Below, piece after piece: positions 10,871 to 20,529 of a stretch of 64,000 bases of DNA (position 1 is its first letter; each line of letters starts with the position of its first letter). The position numbers were made by a program, and so were the translations under genes. Under the pieces are notes generated by a model that was not told the origin of the DNA, did no database searches, and saw only the letters and a program-made list of their open reading frames with translations. The stretch is from Apricaphanius iberus (Eukaryota; Chordata; Actinopteri; Cyprinodontiformes; Aphaniidae), in the NCBI GenBank assembly GCA_028564705.1, contig JAPXFQ010001397.1, forward strand, positions 1 through 64,000, given 5' to 3'.

Positions 10871-12599
10871 GCTTCTTCATTTGTGTTCTTAATGTACCTT
10901 GAATTACTTTGTTGAAAGTGTGCTAAACAAATACAATTGCCTTGCCTAATATTTTAGGACTATAATGGTGGCATGAAGGCTGAAAAAAAGATGTATTGAG
11001 TATCCTGAAATGGCTGAGCACCAGAGAAAAAGTAGGATGTGGTTAGCCAAAACCGCATTGAAAAAATAACAATTAGCGGTTACACAATAATAGAGAAACA
11101 TATCAGCAAGTGCAAAAGAGCAGAGAATGGGTGGAGAATTTATTTTTGTCATTAGAGGCTGGCAAATTGAATTAGTCTTTTAGACTCGTCCTTCTGAGCA
11201 CCTCACAACCCATTTCCCATTCAGGAGACAACATCTACAGGTCTAATCATGCACGCCCCACAGCCTGCAGTGAGGGAGCCACTCCATTCACATGGTTCTT
11301 AAACTGCATCTGTGACACCAGAATCCCCAGGGTGTGCTCTCCACAGCTGCTGCTGCCAGACCTGCTCTACTGTCTACACTCCCTATTTGGAAGGGAGAGA
11401 TATGCAAGGGAAAGAAAGCACGGCCTTCTTCATATCTTTGACAGCTCATTACCACAGAAACAACTCTGGGCCGGCATCACTGACCAGCTCTCCTCCCCTC
11501 ACTGGAGGATAAAGACAATAAAAAAATGAAATCTTGGGAAAAAAATTCCAGGGCTAATATTACTGAACCTTTAATTAAAAGGGGCTGAGAGTAAAGGTGT
11601 GATATTTTAAAACCAAAGCTTAGAAAAGGTCAGAACCAATTGCAATCTAGGATAAACTTGACAAATTTTGGATAAGGGGTATCACTTGCTTTATTTTGCG
11701 TGGGTTAGTGGACTCATCTGTTTAAATTGTTATACTGTTATTTATTTTGCTCTTCTGGATTTAAAGTAGAAGGGAGGATAGAGAATATTAATACAGGTGG
11801 GAAAGCCTGTGCTGGTGTCATTGTTATTCAAGTGGGAGAATGCAGGGAACTTTCACCCTGAATGTGTATGAGCAAACTATGGAAATTTAGTTTATTTAAT
11901 TTATAGAAATTGCTTTCCATTCAGGGTGCAATGCCAAGAACTGCTTTAGCATGAAATGGGGTCACATTCTGAGGAAGAAAAAAAAATAAAATAAAAAAAA
12001 CTCAGGATGTCTACATTGTCACATACATGTAAAAAATAAAATGTGTGACAAGACAGAAACCCTCTAGCAAACTACAGTATATCTTAGGGTTGTTCTAAGA
12101 TTAATCTTTTTGAAGTGGATTGTATTATAAGGTTAGACTAGTTCCGATGGTCTCATTGCTTGTTCAGGCAGTACAGCTTAAATGATGGTGAAGTGCCCTG
12201 CAAAGTTTTATGGTGCACAAAATAATGGAACAGAGTTAATTTATCCATCACTCTTTAAATAAATTCAGAAAAATATTGTGACTCCTTCGCTATTTTGGTA
12301 AGTGTTAATACCGTCCGTCTCAAGTTTGGGTTTTCTAACTCCTTTGCAGACAAGCAGATGTAAACTGAGGACATGATTTAATGAGACTATTCGAAGGATA
12401 ATCAATTTACAACAGGAGCGCTATAGAGGACTTGGAAGCAACAAAAACAAACTGACATAAGAAAGCAGAGACACTTGTATATTTATAGGGTATGGCAACA
12501 ATGGGAAGACTAATCAGGAAGATGAGGAACTGCTGGAAACAATTAACACACAAGAAGACAGGGAGTGCATGGCAGGGGTATACAGTAAGTCATACATAG
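10871..12599. other. Non-coding DNA between the two L1 halves
   Basis: No L1 sequence is recognisable here. 11200-11520 is more GC-rich than its surroundings and has two overlapping 65-residue frames without known domains; it might be an old repeat or conserved non-coding DNA. A/T runs lie near 11980. No gene is supported. Confidence 0.45.
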
Positions 12600-12623
12600 A
12601 AATTATGAGATGAGCAGCTGAGA

Positions 12624-12633
12624 TCTCGCGAGA
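12624..12633. promoter_or_regulatory. TCTCGCGAGA palindrome in L1 leader
   Basis: The perfect palindrome TCTCGCGAGA lies about 190 bp upstream of the first L1 ORF1-like ATG (12818). In vertebrates this motif is a known promoter element bound by BANP and linked to CpG promoters. Its place in the presumed L1 5' UTR suggests it may have helped drive L1 transcription. That is inference from one copy; chance is unlikely for a 10-mer here but not excluded. Confidence 0.45.
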
Positions 12634-12817
12634 GCTGTGCGTAAGTAAACATAGCAGTATATTGGTAAAACAAACAACGTCAGGTAAAACAAGCCAATAA
12701 GTTTGAGCCAAGCCCAATGAATGTTTCTGTCCCTTTAAACTATCCACCAAATTGTATCTTTCTTCTAAAAAAGCTGGACGAGGAAACTTTGGATAGCCTG
12801 GAGTGCTACCTAGATGA

Positions 12818-13190
12818 GTGCTTCAAAACCATTGTTATGGGAAACCCCCATTTGACATGCCAAACAGCACTCCATCCCAGACGTGCACTCATTCGGAGGC
12901 CAGCACTTCTGCCAACTCGCCAGATAGAAGCTACAGCGACATTCTGGACTCAATAGATAAGAAGTTAAACAGCCTAGACACCCGTCTTCCACTGGTTGAA
13001 GTTCTACACAAAGAATTTCAGGCTCTAACAGAATCTTTGGAATTCTGGCAACAACAGGTAGCTTCGCTTGTTGCAGAAAATCAGTCAGTGAAAGAAGACG
13101 TTAAAAGACTCACCAAGGGGATGACGTAGCTGTTTGGAGAAAATAAAAGGTTCAAGGAGTCGATCTTAAACATTCAGCCCGATCCATAAG
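12818..13190 (+). pseudogene. L1 ORF1, N-terminal part
   Basis: ORF1 of L1 is an RNA-binding, trimerising protein. The frame from 12818 contains SYSDILDSIDKKLNSLDTRL, then EVLHKEFQALTESLEF and further heptad-like Leu/Val spacing to KRLTKG, typical of the coiled coil in fish L1 ORF1. It stops at 13127-13129. A shifted frame just after shows ILNIQ and RSIRE-like residues, the end of the coiled coil before the RNA-recognition domain. That domain and the C-terminal domain are deleted. An upstream ATG at 12717 opens a different frame and is probably not the true start. Confidence 0.7.
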
Positions 13191-13207
13191 AGAACTTTTT
13201 TTTTTTT

Positions 13208-14973
13208 CTAATGTATTTTCTTCATGCTATAACTCTAAACAACGAGGAATAGCTATATTAATAAATAAAAATACTTATTTTAAAGTAATCCAGAAGGCAG
13301 ATTTATAATATTAAAACTATTTATACATAACCAAACGTTATGTATTGTGTCCACCATTCTTATTCTAGATTAGAATATTTCTTAGTCAGCAACTCACTGT
13401 TGAATGACATTTCAGACACTGAGACACATCCTATAATTATCAGCGATCTCGCTCATGTTTCTTTAAATCTAGTAAATAGGAAAGAAACCCTTCAATACAA
13501 AAATTGGAGATTTAATACATAATTACTTAAGGATAGATAATTTATTAAATGTATTGAAAATGTATGGGCTTCATACTTGGAACTTAATGACCTCCCTGGT
13601 ATTTCGCCATCCACTTTCTGGGAGGCAGGGAAAGCTGTGATTAGAGGTAAAATAATTTCATTCTCATCAAATAAAAAGAGAACAGAAAATAAACATGTTC
13701 AGGAATTAGAATAAACTATCAAATCATTAGAAGCTCCCCTGGATAAGGAGATCTTAAGCAAAACACGTAAAGCAAAATTAGAATTAAATGAAATTATTAA
13801 TAAACGGATGCAGTTCTTAATTCAAAGACTTCAAATAGAAAACTTTGAACATAGTAATAAATCAGGTAGCATCTTAGCTAACCAGCTAAAAGTAAATAAA
13901 GAAAAAAAACAACTATATCTGCAATCAAATACCAAATTGGGAATATATGATCCTGACAGAATAAACAACACTTTCAAAGAATTTTATGAGACTTTATACT
14001 GACCAGAGACAAACTCATCAAATAACGAAATCAAACAATTTCTGGATAAAGTAAATCTTCCTAAACTATTAGACAGTCAAGCAATGGCAGTTGTTGAATT
14101 AAATATTATCAAAATTAATTCAGTGCATGTTCAAGCAGAGACAAAATGGAGCAAATTTCCAGTTCTTAACATTTATTTTGAACAGATTAACAAATTGCAG
14201 TTTACAGAGAAAGATGCCCTAGTTTCTCTGGGCCAGACGAATTTTCTGACGATTGAATGATCTTCATTTCACAACTTTATAGACACCGGGCCTCGCCAGG
14301 ACTCTGGGCGTTTCTTCTCCCTCCAATCAGAACATTTCCATACAGTGTCTTAACCATGATTGGCTGTCAGAGAATTATGCAGTCATAAGGGACGTGTCTT
14401 TTCTAACAGATCCAAGTCAAAAGTTCATTCTGAGAATTATGGTTTTATGGCAACACTCCCAGTAACACTTCATGGCCTTGGTTCCGCATACTAAATCTAC
14501 AGACATCCTGTTTTTACAGCCTGCAATAAAACTTACCCAAGAGTTTTATGACTTAAAAGCTTATCCCAATAACAAATACTGACAGACAATATATTTTTTA
14601 CAACCATGCAAACTATATCAAACAGACTTTTACCTTCTGAATAATAAATGTTTAAAACATATGTAGAATAACACCACACAGTGGATTCACTGCTACAGTG
14701 GCTGAACTCCTGGAGGCCCTCCAAACCATGCCCAATAATAAAGCTCCAGGCCCAGATGCATTTTTAGCAGAGTTCTATAAAGAATTCTGGAATATTTTGG
14801 CACCAACATTCTACAAAATGTTACAAGAAACAAAGGAAAATGGCTGACTACTGCCAAACATGAAATCTGCCTACATCAATCTTCTATTAAAACCCGGGAA
14901 AGACCCTATGCCTCATAACAGCTATCGTCCCATTTATCTGATCAATGTTGATCTTAAAATAATCTGCAAAATT
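13208..14973 (+). pseudogene. L1 ORF2 (endonuclease end, linker, first RT blocks)
   Basis: From 13340 the frame reads YSRLEYFLVSNSLLNDISDT, then HPIIISDLAHVSL, the C-terminal end of an APE-type endonuclease. The usual SDHAPV motif here has Leu for the catalytic His (codon about 13448-13450). The linker at 13808-14002 includes GSILANQLK and GIYDPDRINNTFKEFYETLY. After the inserted segment, RT resumes at about 14686 with AELLEALQTMPNNKAPGPDA, then LLLKPGKDP and SYRPI, ending at INVDLKIICKI. An in-frame TGA interrupts the run near 14846. The protein cannot be functional. Confidence 0.8.
14128..14680 (+). mobile_element. Probable solo LTR inside L1
   Basis: About 550 bp of non-L1 sequence separates conserved L1 blocks. 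The interval begins TGTTCAAG and ends ACCACACA, with gtgca before (14123-14127) and gtgga after (14681-14685), a 5-bp near-duplication with one mismatch. AATAAA lies at 14525 and again near 14643. The ends and size fit a solo LTR, but the TSD mismatch and lack of internal coding leave other insertions possible. Confidence 0.45.
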
Positions 14974-15170
14974 AGGGGGAGAGGCCTCTTTAAGAACAGC
15001 AGGGGCATCTGCACTCAGCCATGTCTCTGTTAAAATTAAACAATGAAGATTATTGTCTAAAATCAAATCATTTATTATAGAGTTTTATTCAGCAGAGAGC
15101 GAAAATTTAAAAGAGCCATATCAATAGTGGAGTGACTGTATGGTTTACTGAAGGTGAGATTTTTAGTAAC
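14974..15170 (-). pseudogene. LINE ORF2 start (APE endonuclease N-terminus)
   Basis: After the ORF1 remnant the minus strand reads STIDMALLNFRSLLNKT, then in a shifted frame INDLILDNNLHCLILTETWL. These are the first blocks of an apurinic-like endonuclease: the Asn of LNxRS and the Glu of LTETW are metal-binding catalytic positions. The sequence ends at the junction with L1 at 14974. RT and the rest of the endonuclease are absent, so this is a dead fragment. Confidence 0.7.
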
Positions 15171-15199
15171 CGTTGAAGATTATTTGGGTTGAATTTTTT

Positions 15200-15873
15200 C
15201 AGTCTATGATTTTTTGTTCGCTCTCTGCTGATAATAACATGTATGAATTAAGTGGGACAAGGTCCAAGTCCGATATGTGAGTTACTGTTAAAATCAGGAT
15301 TGAGTTTATAGGAAGAGGGACCAGCTGCACATCAGGATGTCGTGGATGGGGCAGAGAGGGCAGGAGGAAAGCCAGCTGTTTAGAGACAGGAGGCTGCTGA
15401 AACGACTTATTCCTCTGTTGATGGTGGGAGTGGGGCCAGAAATAAAAAAAAAACAAAAAACAGATAGAGGTTTGTCTTTTAAAAGATTAAAAAGATGAAT
15501 AAAATCCCACTTTAAGAGCTCAGACTGTTGTTTGTGAATGTCATTGGTGCCAGGACGGGTGAAGTAAGATGGAGTCCAGAATCTGTTTGGAAATATCCAT
15601 TACTGTAGCTCCAGGAAAAGAAAAAGTGACAGCTCCTCTCATTCTAATGTACCGGATGATAGAATCTCCTATGATGAGAGTGGTGGGTGGCAGGGAATTG
15701 TGTCGGCCAGCTGGGCGTTGGTGGGAGCAACGAAAGTCCGGCCGAAGATGATGTCCACATTATGCTCGTGGTCCTAGATCAAGTGTAAAGTAGAGATCCT
15801 TTGCTCCAGTTCAAAGATTTTCTTCGTTAGCCTGACACAAATCACACCCGGAGCTACAGGTGAGTGGAGGCAT
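15200..15873 (-). pseudogene. LINE ORF1 with SGNH esterase domain
   Basis: The minus strand starts at the ATG complement of 15871-15873 with MPPLTCSSGCDLCQANEE, a Cys-x2-Cys pair, followed by FELEQRISTL, a short coiled-coil-like segment. After frameshifts it shows TTLIIGDSIIRYIRMRG: GDSI is esterase block I of SGNH hydrolases. Next is GTNDIHKQQSELLKWDF, where the GTND motif is the block III equivalent. Such ORF1 esterases occur in CR1/L2 LINEs and are thought to help in lipid or membrane interaction and nuclear entry. The frame then ends near 15200. Several frameshifts and an amber stop show decay. Confidence 0.7.
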
Positions 15874-16020
15874 GATGAAGGTAGCAGCAGTCCGAGCTCT
15901 GATTGAAAATGTTTCCGATAAAAGATAACTCGCTAAAAGTTAAAAACGGTTAAAACTAGTCATAAGAAAAGAATTTAAAAACAATCAGTTAAAAATAATT
16001 AAAAACCAGTTAAAACCGTG

Positions 16021-17160
16021 TTGGAGAGCCAGAGTTGGCAGGTGGCATCTGGACGCCGACACATGCGGAAAACAACATGTGTTACATAATCCTTCTGCCT
16101 CCACATCTGATCAATCTTTCTGGGGTCCCTCAATCAGCTCCATCACCTAGTGGGGGCGGGGCCTGCTGGGCTTGGTTGGTGGGGGAGCCTCTGCCGCCGG
16201 TGCCGGCTGGGGGGTCTGTGGTCGGCCGGTGGTTGACGGGCGCTGCTGCCTTTTCCATCTCTCTAAGCTGGTTCTTATCACTGGCTCCCCAATGCCCCCC
16301 TTGCTGTTCCTGCACGTCAGGGTGTCGCCGGGTGGCTGCAGCTGGTAGGCGGCGTCTCTGGGCCAGGTCAGCCATATTGGCACTGGACGTGGCTCCTGGG
16401 TCTTGGTCCAAGTACTCTGCGGGGTGCTGGGGTCGGGCCCATTGGCCGGTGTCGGTCGGCCTCTGTGGTGGGCTAGCTGGGGAGTGGGGTGTGGGCTGGT
16501 AGGTGGGGGCGCTGGGTTCGGTTTGTTCTCGGCCATCAGACGGCAATAGCAAGGGTGGTGGATGGCGGCTTGATGGACGCCTGGGACCTTGGTCTGCTCA
16601 CGGGTACGGCGCGGTATCCGAGTCGGTGGTGCGCTGGGTTCCTATCTCAGCATGGAGGCCCTTGGTGCGCTGGCGGTGCTGGGGGCCTCTCTTGTTGGGT
16701 GGGAGGTGTTTACCATCCAGCACAGGTGTCTCCCTAATGGGGTGCGCTTGGACGGGGGGGGAGGATGTGCAGGGGGAAGGTGGGCTAAACTCAACCTGGG
16801 TGTCTAGTGTCCTGTGTTTTGATAGTAGTCTGAATGATGGGATGGATTTAAGTCTCCCCTTGGGATGGGGGCCAGGGGATGGCCTTGGCTCCAATGCAGC
16901 TTGGTGGTTCCGTGGCTGTGGGCCCCAACTTTGACGTGCTGGGGCCTCCCAGCCCTGGTGGATCATGCTTAACAGGGGTGCCTATTGGAGTCAGCAGGGG
17001 AGCTGGCTCCTTGGGGCTGGCATTGTGTCACCCCAGTCGTTTCCTCCCCATCCCCGAACGCCTCTGTCCACCTGCTTCTTCATTATACCATTCACATAGG
17101 GCCTTGGGGCGTGGGCACATCACTGGGGTGCAGGGAGGAGTTTCCGTCTTCACTGCCCAA
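16021..17160 (+). repeat. Repeat family X, copy 1 (GC-rich head)
   Basis: GC-rich sequence closely related to 25690-26350, sharing for example ctgccggtgccggct, then gccttttccatctc and tggtaggtgggggcgctggg in the same order. Long open frames on both strands (up to 155 residues) are Gly/Ala/Trp- or Pro-rich, differ between copies, and are best explained by base composition. The downstream end is a TTTTA-rich run (17161-17185). No RT, transposase or LTR ends are visible. The family's class is unknown. Confidence 0.7.
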
Positions 17161-17224
17161 TTTTATTTTATTTTATTTTATAATTTTTTTACGTGTCCTG
17201 TCTAGCCGTTTGCCACTCAGAATT

Positions 17225-18030
17225 AGTGTATATGTATGAAAAAAATCTTTATTAGTGATTACTGAGGGTTCCATTTGCTGAAGTCATGGACACAAAACCG
17301 AGACAAGAAGGAAGAAAGGAAGAAGGTGAAGAAAAGAAACCGGACCAGCAGAGGCGCGAACCGACGACACAAGACAGGGAGGTAAACAAAGAACACAAGA
17401 AAACATTCCAGTGCTCCGCCTCTGCCGGATGGCAGACAAGCGGTAAATCAAAACAAACAAAAACAATGAACTGAACAGAACCACACCAATAGTTCAGATC
17501 CAGTAATAAAAACTAAGAATTACACATTCACTACACACAAGCATGGATTAATGAACACAATACTAATGTTTCCTGGCAACAACTAACTAATGACGATAAC
17601 TTCAGCTCAAGATATGTCCGTCCACACCAATGTCCCCACACCTATGTGTGTGTGCGAGCATGCAGGTCTGAATAAGGTTTCGCCATGCAAGTGATTGATA
17701 GCTGGTTTAAGAAACCGTCAATCCGTCCTACAGGAATCGACACAGACATGAAGGAGGCAGGAAACGCATGCAACAGGAACAGGACCCAGAGGCCACAGGG
17801 ATCAGGTGCACCCTGCCACCCAGCAGGGCCCCGACCAGGGACCCGCCTAGAGGGGTCCCCCACCGCCGCCGCCAGGCAGGAGGCGCCCGCAGCCGACCGA
17901 CGGACAACACACGCCGCCGCCACCCCGGACCAATAGCCACTGCCAACAACCCGGCCTTTCCCACACAACCACACGCGGTCCAGATCCCGCCCCATGCAGA
18001 GCGCCAAGATCTAGGGCCCAGCCAAAGATG
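17225..18030 (-). repeat. Repeat family X, copy 2 (3' half, inverted)
   Basis: Reverse complement of the 3' half of family X. The aatctttattagtgattactg near 17248-17269 is the inverse of the same terminus in copy 3 (about 18960-18982), and cctacaggaatcgacacaga (17728-17747) mirrors the internal block at 18480-18500. Together copies 2 and 3 form an inverted pair with about 220 bp of spacer. A frame from 17286 with many Lys/Glu/Gln is not shared with other copies and is taken as chance. Confidence 0.75.
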
Positions 18031-18249
18031 GGGTCCCAATTTTAATTAAACAACTTAGACACTTTCACTCGTAAAATTTACATGAGACACGCACATGTAG
18101 GGACCTGGCGGTTGATACACCTCAGCATTGGAGATGGAGCCCTTTAAAGGGCGTCGTCTCTGGTGCCGGTACCCACTCCTTAACTGCATCTAGACACTGA
18201 GGGGGGGATGGGGGTGCCTGGCAGCATTCCCATGTCCCATCCCTCTGTT

Positions 18250-18994
18250 TCAAGTGCACATTAGAAAAAAAAAAGCAACAACACTATAATTTGAGCGGGG
18301 GAGAGAGGCTGGGGGTCTCCCTGAGGGGTCCCTGCGACCTCTCGGGCCCCTGCATTGTGGTTGCTGGGTTTTCCCCTGCTGTTCCTCTCTTGGAGGAAGG
18401 TCCGCCCTGCGCTGCTCCACTTGTGGCCCCTGCACTCTGGGGGGCTCTGGACGTATAAGTCTCCGACCTCCTTCATGTCTGCGTCGATTCCTGTAGGACA
18501 GAACGACGGCTCCTTACACCAGCTATCAATTACTTGCATGGAGAAACCTTATTTACACCTGCATGCTCACGCACACACATAGGTGTGGGGAGGATGGTGT
18601 GTACGGACATAATCTTAAACTGATGTTATCCTCAATAGATAGTTGGTACCAGGAGCTTACCGGAAACATTAGTGTTGTGTTCATTAATCCATTTTTGTGT
18701 CTACTGAATGTGTAGTTCTTAGTTCATATTACTAGATTCATTTTGTTGTTCTTTTCTATTGGTGTTTTTTGTTTGTTTTGTTTTTCCCACTTCTCTTCCA
18801 TCCAACAGAGGTGGAGGACTGGGATGTTTTCTTCTGTTATTTTTTTACCTCCCTATCTTGTATGATAAGTTCACACTTTTACCGGTCCTATTTGTCTTCT
18901 TCATCTTCTTTTCTTCCTTCTCCCTCAATTTGGTGTCCATAACTTCAAGAAATGAACCCACAGTAATCACTAATAAAGATTTTTCGTAGATATA
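18250..18994 (+). repeat. Repeat family X, copy 3 (3' half)
   Basis: Shares the 3' half of the family with copies 4 (26780-27625) and 5 (50165-51072). The order is ctgtaggac, ggctcc, caccagctatcaa, a CA-rich run, cataggtgtgggga, attaatccatttttgtgt, ggactgggatgttttctt and aataaagatttttc. It is interrupted at a TA (18993-18994) by the Tc1-like transposon; the few bases after that element (tatcaa, 20530-20535) match the next bases of copies 4 and 5. Confidence 0.8.
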
Positions 18995-20527
18995 CAGTTG
19001 TGGTCAAAAATTTTGAGAATGACACAAAAATTATTTTTTACAAAGTTTGCTACTAAACTGCTTTTAGATCTTTGTTTATGTGATTTACTGAAATATAATT
19101 ACAAGCACTTCATAGGTTTCAAATGATTTGATCAAAAAATTACATGACATGTATGCAAAGAGTGAGTATTTGCAGTGTTGTCCCTTCTTTTTCAGGACCT
19201 CTGCAATTCGACTGGGCATGCTTTGAATCAACTTCTGGCACAAATCCTGACTGATAGCAACCCATTCTTTCATAATCGCTTCTTGGAGTTTGTCAGAATT
19301 TGTGGGTTTTTCTTTGTCCACCCGCCTCTTGAGGATTGACCACAAGTTCTCAATGGGATTAAGATCTGGGGAGTTTCCAGGCCATGGACCCAAAATGTAA
19401 ACGTTTTGGTCACTAAGCCACTTAGTTATCACTTTTGCCTTATGGCACGGTGCTCCATCGTGCTGGGAAATGCATTGTTCTTCACCAAACTGTTGTTGTA
19501 CTGTTGGAAGAAGTTTCTGTTGGAGGGTGTTTCGGTACCATTCTTTATTCATTGCTGTGTTTTGGGCAAAATCGTAAGTGAGCCCACTCCCTTGGATGAG
19601 AAGCAACCCCACACATAAATGGTCTCAGGATGCTTTACTGTTGGCATGACACAAGACTGATGGTAGCGCTCACCTTTTCTTCTCCGGACAAGCCTTTTTC
19701 CAGATGCCCCAAACCATCGGAAAAAGGGTTCATCTGATAATATGACTTTTCCCCAGTCCTCAGCAGTCCATTCACCATACTTTCTGCAGAAGATCAATCC
19801 GTCCCTGATGTTTTTTTGGGGTTTTTTTGGAGAGAAGTGGCTTCTTTGCTGCCCTTCTTGACACCAGGCCATCTTCCACAAGTGTTTGCCTCACTTTGTG
19901 TGCAGATGCGGTCGCACCTGCCTGCTACTTTTCTTGAGCAAGCTCTGCACTGGTGGCACTCCGCTCCCACAGCTGATTCCTCTTTAGGAGACAATCCTGG
20001 CACTTGCTAGACTTTCTTGGACACCCTGAAGCCTTCTTAACAAGAATTGAACCTTTTTACTTGAAGTTCTTGATAATCCTATAAATTGTTGTTTTAGGTG
20101 CAATCTTAGTAGCCACAGTATCCTTTCCTGTGAAGCCATTTTTATGCAACACAATGATGGCTGCACACATTTTGTTGCAGGTCACCATAGTTAACAATGG
20201 AAGAACAACAATTTCAAGCATCACCCTCCTTTTAACATGTCAAGTATGCCATTCTAACCCAATCAGCCAGACATAATGATCTCAAGCCCTGTGCCTGTCA
20301 AGATTCTCACCTGAGTTAACAAGAATTACTGAAATGATCTCAGCAGGTCCTGTAATGACAGCAATGAAATGCAGTGGAATTTTCATGGCAAATAAGGACT
20401 ATGCAATTCATCTGATCACTGTTCATAACATTCTGGAGTATAAGCAAATTGCTATTATAAAAACTTAAGCAGAAACTTTTCCAATTTCCAATATTTATGT
20501 AATTCTCAAAGCGTTTGGCCGAGACTG
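18995..20527 (-). mobile_element. Tc1-like transposon, near full length
   Basis: A 1,533-bp element flanked by TA on both sides (18993-18994, 20528-20529), the required target duplication of Tc1/mariner. The termini are imperfect inverted repeats: CAGTtgtGGtCAAA and, on the other strand, CAGTctcGGcCAAA, both followed at matching spacing by TTTGAGAATnACA. The minus strand carries a frameshifted transposase (19085-20210). It sits inside repeat X copy 3 and therefore postdates it. Confidence 0.9.
19085..20210 (-). pseudogene. Tc1-like DDE transposase, frameshifted
   Basis: The enzyme would bind the inverted repeats and move the element. From the N-terminus: a helix-turn-helix region read across frames near 20050-20160 (KNGF, then a TIYRII-like helix), a second DNA-binding stretch (19850-20000), then WGKVILSDEPFFRWF with the first catalytic Asp (frame 19549-19881). 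In the next frame come QHDGAPCHKAK with the second Asp and GNSPDLNPIENLWSILKRR with the Glu (19085-19612). I count 35 residues between the second Asp and the Glu, one more than in DD34E elements. At least two frameshifts separate the three blocks, so it is inactive. Confidence 0.88.
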
Positions 20528-20529
20528 TA

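Larger units (their letters stand above)
12600..14973 (+). mobile_element. L1-type LINE, 5' half, internally deleted
   Basis: A plus-strand L1 with a 5' leader (about 12600-12780), the beginning of ORF1 (12818-13190), then a jump into the endonuclease part of ORF2 (13208-13522), the linker to RT (13800-14100) and the first RT blocks (14686-14973). The end of ORF1 and most of the endonuclease are deleted. A likely solo LTR sits at 14128-14680. The element stops abruptly at 14973, where a minus-strand L2-type LINE begins. The 5' start is uncertain. Confidence 0.8.
14974..16010 (-). mobile_element. L2/CR1-type LINE with esterase ORF1
   Basis: Minus-strand LINE containing the 5' region, ORF1 with a GDSI esterase block (15200-15873) and the beginning of an APE endonuclease ORF2 (down to 14974). 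It is cut at its 3' side inside the endonuclease, against the plus-strand L1. LINEs normally lose their 5' end, so the loss of everything after the first endonuclease motif points to a later deletion or rearrangement. A 14-bp inverted repeat (15090-15103 with 15217-15230) lies at the ORF1/ORF2 boundary. Confidence 0.75.

Noticed and set aside
16130..16966. Several long open frames on both strands in GC-rich DNA
   Set aside because: They overlap on both strands, are Pro/Gly/Ala-rich and are not conserved in the related copy at 25.7 kb. GC-rich sequence has few stop codons.
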